DNA from: CAZQVA01 sp964596685
GTDB taxonomy: Bacteria; Chlamydiota; Chlamydiia; Chlamydiales; VFKH01
Direction of reading: 5' to 3'
NCBI GenBank assembly: GCA_964596685.1
Contig: CAZQVA010000022.1
Span: 1-28,518 of the forward strand
DNA length: 28,518 nt
Shown one piece after another: positions 22,190-28,518 of this stretch. The position numbers and the translations under genes were made by a program. A model generated the notes under the pieces. It made no database searches and had not been told where the DNA came from. It was given only the letters and a program-made list of their open reading frames with translations. The first letter of the stretch is position 1. Each line of letters starts with the position of its first letter.

Positions 22190-25100
22190 TTAGATTTTTT
22201 GTGGGGAGGACTGCTGCAGGTAGGCCTCTACAAGTCCTATCGTACTAAGCGATTCAAGCACTAGGGCATAGAGTTGATTCTCTTCTTCGGTGCGTTGTGC
22301 TACTGTTGGGATGGGTTGTACAGGCGCACCTCTTTGGAGTCGAAGAGGGAGACTTGCTTTTGCTGGCGAAGAAATCAGTTTTGCCTCTGGAGTAAGTTTT
22401 TTGTGTTGCTCCAAGAAGTGCTTTTTAATCGTCTCAACTTTGTCGGCAATGCGTCGAATATTACTTTCAAGAGGCTGATCCTTCCTGATTTCGCTCACTA
22501 ACCCTTTCAACTTGTCAAGCGAGGTGTGTAGCGAGGTGTGTGGTGATTGCTCTCTTGTGTGCTTTGCCACTACAGCGAGCACTTTATCTTTTATATGCTC
22601 AATAGCTTCAGATTGAAGAAGAATAGCCTCTATCTCAGCTTGTTTTTTCTCCATGGAATAGAGTAGGGAGATTTTAGAAGTGTCGCGTAGTGATCTTTGT
22701 GCAAGCATATTAACAAGGGCTTCCTTAGTAGAGAGAGTTGTCCCTGCAAGCGCCCGCGTAAGTTGATCTCCTGAAGCCTCGGTCACCATTTTTTGCAAAA
22801 CACTTATAGGCAAAGCATTTAACATGGTGCGTTTACCTTCAGGCGTTGCCTCACTATAAAGATCACGCACAGCTCCATAGATGACAGGAGAAGGCTGATC
22901 ATCAACACCCGGCTTCCCTCGTCGTCGGCATTGTGCTTGATACATATCTGCAGAACTCAATGCTTCAGATGGATTTTTCTTCTCGCTACTTGCCTGAATA
23001 TCGAGGAATATGAACTGATCGATGGGAGCCTTTACTGTGAGGTCTGCACGACTAAAGAGGCCATAATCGCCTCCCTGTTTGTTGGTGTCATCATACAGCA
23101 TGACCACCTGCTCTTTATTGTCCCGAACCTGCTCGATCGTCAATGGCTCTTCTTTTGTTATCTCGTGTCTGTAGGTGGCAAGCGATAGCTCTCTTGTCCT
23201 TCCATCAGCTTCTACTTTGATGCAGCGATCTTCTCCGTAGGTTGTAGACCCTTTTTCTGAATCGTGATAAATAAAGACACGGCCTGTTGAGCCTTCTTTT
23301 AACCCTTCAACCAATGCATGTAGCATGTCTTTGTTAAATCGAAGCCCTGGCAATATGAATTGAACGCGCCTGCTTTTAGCCTTATCAAGAGCATCCTTTA
23401 ACTTGGTGATACATGCGCTTTGATCTTCGCTCCAATTCGCCAACGTACTAGGCTCATAATGCATTGCAGCCATCGCATTTTCACGTCGCTCTTTCGTCTC
23501 ATGATAGATGGTAAAGGAGTTAGCGAGTTCTTGATGGTGCACCAAAGCTGTTTCAAGGCGTTTTTCTTCTTGTGTTAATGTATCGCGCGCACTCTGCAAA
23601 TTAACTTGTTGGACCATACGCTGATCCTTAAGTCGCGCCTTCTCAACAGCCTGATTAATGATCCTATCTGCTTTGGTATCATCCTTTTCCAACTTCACTA
23701 ATTTTTCTTCCCTCTCCCAATAGGTAGTTAAATCGGCATACTTCTTTGCTTTTATTGGATCTATCTTTAAGGCAATACGTTCAACAAAACGTACGAAGTT
23801 ACGATCGTCCTTAATCACCCCCCAACTCGTGCTATTTCCAAGTAATCCAGTTCCAGTTGCTCCTTTTTCTGCAAGAAGTCTACCACCTATAAAATTTTTT
23901 GCTGCTTTTTTCAGGTCCTCATATGTGGAGCTAGGTTTTTCTAACAATTCACGAAGGGCCTTCCCCTTCTCCCTTACATTATCATTGAGCCCTGAATGCG
24001 CTAAAATCTTCTGGTTTGTATCGTCCATAAATGCCTTGAGCGTGGCCACAAGCTCTGCTTTATCCATTATTTCGGACGCTTTTTCGTCTTTAGCAGCAAG
24101 CACTTTCTCGATTTCATCTTTTGCTGCTTTCACGGCGTCTAGGGCTGTTGCTGTAGCCTCAGTCAGATTATATCCCGTCGTCAATGGAGTAGCAGTGAGT
24201 TGTAAGTAGGCAGGAACCTCTACTTTTTCATTCTTGTCATTCACCAGAAATATTTTTTGTTCGGGGCGTATCATATGACATTCATCAATCGCAACGGCAG
24301 CTTTTTGCATCGCGTCTGTTGTCAGATCACCCACTTCAATTAAAATTTCATTTTTATCATTGGGAGGAGGCAATAATTTTGTTAAGATGCCATCAGTTCC
24401 CGTAGGTTTCTGCGCGAAGGGACTGACAAAAAAAACGGAACGGTTTTTTGGGAAAATAGCCTCGATAAGCCGCATAAATTGCTGTACCGTCACCGTTTTT
24501 CCTGCACCACCGGGAGCATAAATCGGATCTGGTTTTCTGCCGTTCATAATTTTGTGTACTTGTTGACCCCAAAGAGCTTGTTCATTGGTGCGCGCTGTCT
24601 GAGGTGGAGTGCTCTGAATATATTTTAGTAGAATTTCAGCTTTTGCATCGGAGCTCTTCCCTGCTTCTGTCAGCCAAGAGAGATTTGTTAAGGAGGCGAC
24701 AGTGTTGAAACGATTGTGTGTTTTTGAATCACAAGCGGTGTACTGATAGAGCATTTTTGCAAGCTGCTCTTGCGCTTGAAAGAGGTTTCTAGGTCCGCAT
24801 GATAGATAACTTGCAATTGCTTTTGGAAACTTTCCATGTGATCTAACATACTTTACTAAAGCGTCGACACCATCTGGCGAACTTGAAAAGCCTAATTTCT
24901 CCAGATAATCTAAAATGACATTTTGCATTCCGTCCTTAAAGTTGGCACGTTGACCATCATTGAGTTCATTATGCGTTAATATTTTATCGACTTGACCGAT
25001 TGCCTCTTCAGCCGCCTTTTCAATCTTGCGGCGGTCCAGAATCTCTATATCCCCATTTTCTTCAGATAGAGTCGCTAAAATTTGCCACGACTTGATTGAC

Positions 25101-27394
25101 TGTTCATCTTTCAACCAGGTACAAGCATTGCATACACTATCGAGGATCTGTCTGATAGGGGCTTTTTGTTCAAGAGGAAGATCAGCCATCCCATTAGCCA
25201 CGACTAAAGCTAGATTTTCGATCACCTCTCGTCTGTCTTCTGGCTGATTATACTTGGCAATCTGCTCTAAAGCCGCTGCAAATTGGGAGAGGTTGTTTAC
25301 AATCTCCTCATTTGAAAGTGCTGTAATAGAAGCGGCGCGTACTGCATCTGGCAATTTCTCTACAAGATTTTTAATTCCTTCAGCAGCTTGTAAGCGCTTT
25401 TTAGCTGCTTTTGCTAACTCTGCGTCTCGCCTGCGTGCAGCTTTATCCTCTACAGGTATTTCGCGTATAGCCGCAAGGAATGTGTCCACCTGTTCTTTTA
25501 GTAATTCGCCATTGCCGGAAAGAGCGCTCTCTGAAACTACACGAATTTCATTAATTTTAAGGGCATCAATAGCGTCTTGTATTCCTACTGCCAGCTCTTT
25601 TATTTGACCTTCCTGTCGTTCAACTAAAGCAAGGACTGCATCATACTCAGCTTTAACTCGCCCAACCTCTTCTTTAGCAGATTGAAGCTTATGTTCTGAT
25701 TGCTTTAAGGCCGCTTGTAATGTGTTGAGCTCCTCTTCCTTGCCTTGTTCTCTTCTGGTGAGTTGATCAATCTGCGCGCGCAGTAAAGCTTGTAGTTGTT
25801 CTTGTTCTTCTACCTTACCCTGTGAGGTCGAAAGATCTTCTTTAGCACCTTCAAGTTGCGAACTAAGCTCAGTCAACCGTGTCTCAAAAGTTGCTTGTAG
25901 CTCAGTGAGCTGCCTTTGTAAAGCAGCGCCTTTATCAGTAAAATCCTGCTGCAACTTTTCTTTTGCTGTTTCATATTCCAGTTTAGAGGCATCAGCCTCT
26001 TTCTTAGCGCTTTCAACTTCCTTTTGCGATTGAGTTAAAGCTGCTTCTAAGTCTCTCAGCGACGCTTCTTGCCCTTGCCCCTGTTGCTTGAATACATGGA
26101 GCTGTTCTTCTAGTTGCACCTGTTTGCTTTTCTGCTCCTCTAGATTAGCCATTGAGGCACTGACTTTTTCTTCTGAGCTTTCTAGCTTATGATTCAAATC
26201 ATCTCGTTCCTCAACGAGCTGTTGAACTATCGAGAGAATATTTTCGGCAACCTCTTGAGTAGGAGATTCCCTTCCATCGACGGTTTCTGCCATAGATAGA
26301 TCAGTTTCACTTAGTGGAGAGTCCGCTCTTTTTTCCTTGAATAGTGCTGTACAGTCGTGAGCAAGTTGTGAAAACTGCCCTTGCAAATTCTGAATTTCTT
26401 TCTTGAGCGCTGCATTCTCTTGAACACCTTGAGCAATTTTTGCTTTCTCAGCAGTGAGGTGACTAATTTGCGCAGTGAGCTTTCCGATCTCCTCCTGATG
26501 TCCTGTCTTTTGCCCCTCTATACTGCTTCGTAAACGCGCAATTGCATCTTTGCTTTCTGCCAGTTTTTCTTCTATCCCTTCTTTTTCATTTAACTGACCA
26601 TCCTTTACTTGTAGTTTATTCTCAAGGTCCTCTATCTGCCCTTGTAGCTTGCTTAACTCTGCTACATTCTTATCCAATTGCTTTGATTGTGCTTCTAACT
26701 CAGAGTGGCTCCGTGCATTTTCTTGTTGAAGCGCTGCATTCTCGCCCTCCGTTGAGGCCAGCTTAAGCGTGGCCACACGCAAGGCTTCTTCAAGTTGTGA
26801 ACTAATTTCCTTAATCTTTTCTATTTTGGCTACATCTTCTCTAAGCGAATTTATCTGTCTTTTTAATTCACTCAATTGGCTGCTCAAGCTACATATTTGT
26901 GCGAGAAGGTCCGCCTGCTCTGCAATCAGCAATGCTGAATCATCTGCATCACCTGCAAGTTGGATGTTTTTTGCTTTTAGCGTTGCAATCGTAGCATTTG
27001 CTTTCTCTACCTGGCTGTTGGTGCTCTCTAACTGATCGTTAACATCTTCGTGTTTCTTGTCACATGCTGCTAGCTGCATCGTTAGCATCGTTATCAGTGA
27101 CTTTATGGTCTCTTGTCTGGTACCTTTTAATTTCCCTTTAAGCTCGCCTAGAAAGCTCACTGCTAGTCCGATTTTTTCAGCAGTCTGACTAGCTACATTA
27201 TTGTTTATATCCTCTTTGATCTTGCCTAAGAGAATAGTGGCATTGATGTCCTTATAGCTAGTTGGGCTAAAGATCGATTTTAAAATTCGGATGAAGCGTG
27301 GGTCCTTCCCTTTTACCTCATATTCTTCAGTAATCCAATTCTTATTAAGGTCGGCATTTGCCATGTCGGTTAACTTACTGAAAAAGTCAGCCAT
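22190..27394 (-). CDS. Giant coiled-coil protein with an SF2 helicase-like ATPase region
   Basis: I know no named family for this 1734-residue protein. Residues 1-100 are a helical head. About 105-605 is continuous heptad-rich coiled coil, full of Gln, Glu, Leu and Lys. About 610-930 is helical without clear repeats. A P-loop follows: IYAPGGAGKTVTVQQF with Lys966, then VFFVSPF (motif Ia-like), AAVAIDECHMI (Asp1037, Glu1038: a DECH box), LQLTATPLTTGYN (TATP at 1067-1070, motif III-like) and MYQAQCRRRGKPG (1485-1497, motif VI-like with Arg1490-1492). The order and spacing resemble superfamily 2 helicases and ATP-driven translocases, with a helical insertion (about 1080-1330) between the two lobes. 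The C-terminus is helical and rich in Lys and Gln. No signal peptide or membrane segment is seen. GAGG precedes the ATG. It leads an operon with the OTU protease. Confidence 0.8.
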   Translation of the reverse strand: MADFFSKLTDMANADLNKNWITEEYEVKGKDPRFIRILKSIFSPTSYKDINATILLGKIKEDINNNVASQTAEKIGLAVSFLGELKGKLKGTRQETIKSLITMLTMQLAACDKKHEDVNDQLESTNSQVEKANATIATLKAKNIQLAGDADDSALLIAEQADLLAQICSLSSQLSELKRQINSLREDVAKIEKIKEISSQLEEALRVATLKLASTEGENAALQQENARSHSELEAQSKQLDKNVAELSKLQGQIEDLENKLQVKDGQLNEKEGIEEKLAESKDAIARLRSSIEGQKTGHQEEIGKLTAQISHLTAEKAKIAQGVQENAALKKEIQNLQGQFSQLAHDCTALFKEKRADSPLSETDLSMAETVDGRESPTQEVAENILSIVQQLVEERDDLNHKLESSEEKVSASMANLEEQKSKQVQLEEQLHVFKQQGQGQEASLRDLEAALTQSQKEVESAKKEADASKLEYETAKEKLQQDFTDKGAALQRQLTELQATFETRLTELSSQLEGAKEDLSTSQGKVEEQEQLQALLRAQIDQLTRREQGKEEELNTLQAALKQSEHKLQSAKEEVGRVKAEYDAVLALVERQEGQIKELAVGIQDAIDALKINEIRVVSESALSGNGELLKEQVDTFLAAIREIPVEDKAARRRDAELAKAAKKRLQAAEGIKNLVEKLPDAVRAASITALSNEEIVNNLSQFAAALEQIAKYNQPEDRREVIENLALVVANGMADLPLEQKAPIRQILDSVCNACTWLKDEQSIKSWQILATLSEENGDIEILDRRKIEKAAEEAIGQVDKILTHNELNDGQRANFKDGMQNVILDYLEKLGFSSSPDGVDALVKYVRSHGKFPKAIASYLSCGPRNLFQAQEQLAKMLYQYTACDSKTHNRFNTVASLTNLSWLTEAGKSSDAKAEILLKYIQSTPPQTARTNEQALWGQQVHKIMNGRKPDPIYAPGGAGKTVTVQQFMRLIEAIFPKNRSVFFVSPFAQKPTGTDGILTKLLPPPNDKNEILIEVGDLTTDAMQKAAVAIDECHMIRPEQKIFLVNDKNEKVEVPAYLQLTATPLTTGYNLTEATATALDAVKAAKDEIEKVLAAKDEKASEIMDKAELVATLKAFMDDTNQKILAHSGLNDNVREKGKALRELLEKPSSTYEDLKKAAKNFIGGRLLAEKGATGTGLLGNSTSWGVIKDDRNFVRFVERIALKIDPIKAKKYADLTTYWEREEKLVKLEKDDTKADRIINQAVEKARLKDQRMVQQVNLQSARDTLTQEEKRLETALVHHQELANSFTIYHETKERRENAMAAMHYEPSTLANWSEDQSACITKLKDALDKAKSRRVQFILPGLRFNKDMLHALVEGLKEGSTGRVFIYHDSEKGSTTYGEDRCIKVEADGRTRELSLATYRHEITKEEPLTIEQVRDNKEQVVMLYDDTNKQGGDYGLFSRADLTVKAPIDQFIFLDIQASSEKKNPSEALSSADMYQAQCRRRGKPGVDDQPSPVIYGAVRDLYSEATPEGKRTMLNALPISVLQKMVTEASGDQLTRALAGTTLSTKEALVNMLAQRSLRDTSKISLLYSMEKKQAEIEAILLQSEAIEHIKDKVLAVVAKHTREQSPHTSLHTSLDKLKGLVSEIRKDQPLESNIRRIADKVETIKKHFLEQHKKLTPEAKLISSPAKASLPLRLQRGAPVQPIPTVAQRTEEENQLYALVLESLSTIGLVEAYLQQSSPQKI
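22518..22541 (-). repeat. Perfect 12-base tandem duplication within the giant gene
   Basis: AGCGAGGTGTGT occurs twice head to tail at 22518-22529 and 22530-22541. It is in frame and encodes the doubled peptide in HTSLHTSL near the C-terminus of the giant protein. It looks like recent slippage and may vary between strains. Confidence 0.8.
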
Positions 27395-27488
27395 AGAGGA
27401 CCTCGCCGAAGAATGGGTATTTCTCGATAAAACGACACATAGGAACCTATCTATTTTGCTGCTATCCTATGATGCCAGCCTAATTAGG

Positions 27489-27497
27489 TGCTATAAT
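27489..27497 (+). promoter_or_regulatory. Extended -10 promoter for the RING-like gene pair
   Basis: TGCTATAAT at 27489-27497 combines a TG extension with a perfect TATAAT box. It lies about 110 bases before the ATG at 27606, in the region between the divergent giant gene and the RING-like genes. The leader could hold further control elements. Confidence 0.45.
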
Positions 27498-27605
27498 TAT
27501 TTATTTAAAACACAAGGGGTGTTAGAAGGGCGGGCTTCAAAAAACAATTCAAGCCAAATAAAGATCATGCTAAAATTGAGTGGAGTATTATTTGGTTATA
27601 ATTTA

Positions 27606-27953
27606 ATGACAGCGAATGGCGTAAATTTTGTACTGGATCCCTTGCATAAGGGCGAATGTTATGTGTGTTATCATGCGTTCTCATCCCAATTGCCTGCTTA
27701 TGGCCATACGCAGGGATGTAGCGTTACGACCCATGTTCACCATACCTGTTTAAATTGTATTGAACAATGGGCAAAGCGCAGCAAATTGCCCACATGCCCT
27801 TTGTACAACCGCGCCATTCTACATATCAATGGAAAAGTTGCCAGCCAGTACAAAGAAAAGGAAGGCTGCATCTTTCATATGTTGTCGCGCTTAATTGACT
27901 GCTTTGATAATCATTATGCCCCTCTTCCCTTTTACTCTGCTCTCATGCCATGA
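27606..27953 (+). CDS. RING-like zinc-binding protein 1 (last zinc ligand changed)
   Basis: The frame is open from 27291, but that part overlaps the 5' end of the giant gene and resembles nothing. The ATG at 27606 gives a 115-residue protein whose first 35 residues align without gaps with its downstream paralogue (MT, FV, then Cys18, Cys21, AYGH). The RING-like ligands are Cys18, Cys21, His34 or Cys38, His45, Cys48, Cys51 and Cys64. The expected last cysteine is Tyr67 (CPLYN). RING domains recruit ubiquitin-charged E2 enzymes; bacteria lacking ubiquitin use them only as host-directed effectors. The altered ligand may mean a weakened or non-catalytic domain. Its stop codon overlaps the ATG of the next gene (ATGA). 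There is no strong ribosome binding site, so the start rests on the paralogue. Confidence 0.65.
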   Translation: MTANGVNFVLDPLHKGECYVCYHAFSSQLPAYGHTQGCSVTTHVHHTCLNCIEQWAKRSKLPTCPLYNRAILHINGKVASQYKEKEGCIFHMLSRLIDCFDNHYAPLPFYSALMP

Positions 27954-28516
27954 CCCAATCTATTGCCTTTGTGCCCACTGCTAGCAGCGATAACAATGTA
28001 TGTTATTGCTGCAATAAATCTTATACCGTTAAAAACAAAGCTTACGGGCATAAACATCAAACAACGGACGCTATTATCCATCAAATTTGTTTAGAATGCC
28101 TTGGGAAATGGCATGACAAGAACAATTCCTGTCCTACATGTCGGCAAAAAATTGTACAAATCGGCAATATAACCATTGCGCCTAAAATTTCTGAACAAGT
28201 CCAAGCAATGCACCTCCCAGTGATTTCTATGAGAATATCTCTTCGAACTGTCGTCGTGCAAAGAGCGCCAATTAACTCAGAAAAATTACAAACACAATCC
28301 GATGAAGAGAAAATCACTCATTTCCTTGAAGCCTATAAAGCAGGAAAAACTTCTCTTGAACCATTTATTGCGCACAAAGCTATTAAAGATAGATGCTATG
28401 ACGATGCGCTGATGTACACAATCTGCCACCGTTTATCGCAAGTTCCTCATGTATTAGCTACCAGTACATGCTCACACCCCCCCCTGGTTTTAAGGCGCGC
28501 CAACGATTTTTCAGGT
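27950..28516 (+). CDS. RING-like zinc-binding protein 2 (partial, runs off window)
   Basis: This frame opens at an ATG overlapping the previous stop (ATGA, 27950-27953) and is still open at the window end after 189 codons. The N-terminal domain is a RING-type cross-brace candidate: VCYCC (Cys18, Cys21), AYGHKH (His34, His36), HQICLEC (His44, Cys47, Cys50) and SCPTCR (Cys61, Cys64). The third ligand position has no cysteine, so His34 or His36 probably serves, as in RING-H2-like variants. Beyond residue 70 the protein is unrelated to protein 1, with a helical part (SDEEKITHFLEAYKAGK and on) and scattered cysteines. An E3 ubiquitin ligase-like effector is the best guess. The remaining C-terminus is not visible. 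Confidence 0.7.
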   Translation, partial: MTQSIAFVPTASSDNNVCYCCNKSYTVKNKAYGHKHQTTDAIIHQICLECLGKWHDKNNSCPTCRQKIVQIGNITIAPKISEQVQAMHLPVISMRISLRTVVVQRAPINSEKLQTQSDEEKITHFLEAYKAGKTSLEPFIAHKAIKDRCYDDALMYTICHRLSQVPHVLATSTCSHPPLVLRRANDFSG

Positions 28517-28518
28517 AA

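Noticed and set aside
23829..24209. A 126-residue plus-strand frame inside the giant gene
   Set aside because: It is Ser/Ala/Phe-rich, the usual product of reading the opposite strand of a helical coding region, and has no ribosome binding site or family motif.
27291..27605. Upstream extension of the first RING-like frame
   Set aside because: It overlaps the start of the giant gene on the other strand, shows no family resemblance, and the paralogue begins at the position equivalent to ATG 27606.

Overview
The window looks like a piece of chromosome from an environmental chlamydia (a Parachlamydiales-type amoeba symbiont). This placement is an inference from gene content and is held with moderate confidence. 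The pointers are a probable effector set built from eukaryote-like modules (an OTU cysteine protease, two tandem RING-like proteins, a 1734-residue coiled-coil/helicase-like protein, and two paralogous Cys-His-Asp/Glu proteins), a GTP-type PEP carboxykinase, and a stand-alone D-Ala-D-Ala ligase. A Legionella-like or other intracellular bacterium is the main alternative. No rRNA, tRNA, CRISPR array or intact insertion sequence was found.

Bases 1-7335 form an accessory stretch rich in genes of antibiotic-handling families: the tail of an APH-like phosphotransferase, a secreted proline-iminopeptidase-like hydrolase, an ABC-F ATPase, a PadR repressor with an overlapping FAD monooxygenase, and a chloramphenicol-phosphotransferase-like kinase. 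The ABC-F leader holds a three-codon ORF whose stop codon opens a hairpin that hides the ABC-F ribosome binding site, which is the layout of a translational attenuator. The PadR gene has a near-perfect palindrome between its -10 box and start codon, which suggests autorepression. Between them lies the first of two related proteins (4944-6710) with a conserved Cys-His-acid arrangement.

Bases 7396-13617 are mixed: an SDR oxidoreductase, a 600-base gap, the second Cys-His-Asp paralogue, a DoxX-DUF2652 gene pair, and a zinc alcohol dehydrogenase with a good promoter. They are followed by gene debris (the first 20 codons of an aspartate racemase and a piece of an O6-methylguanine methyltransferase) and an unrecognised four-helix membrane protein.

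Bases 13911-20937 are metabolic and translational housekeeping, all on the minus strand. One tight operon reads ilvE, an Rsm22-like methyltransferase, a PrmA-like methyltransferase, then an RlmI-like methyltransferase, so three predicted ribosome-directed methyltransferases sit together. A second reads pckG then ddl. The gap between ddl and ilvE carries a 29-bp-arm inverted repeat made of repeated CACAGAG units, probably a dispersed intergenic element.

Bases 21033-28518 are the most unusual part. A minus-strand pair encodes the giant protein (about 500 residues of coiled coil, then Walker A, DECH and TATP motifs and an Arg-rich motif VI-like site) followed by the OTU protease. Divergently transcribed from it are two RING-like genes joined by an ATGA overlap, the second running off the window. 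Ubiquitin-removing, ubiquitin-ligase-like and ATPase modules therefore sit in one locus, which suggests a host-directed (ubiquitin-manipulating) effector island.
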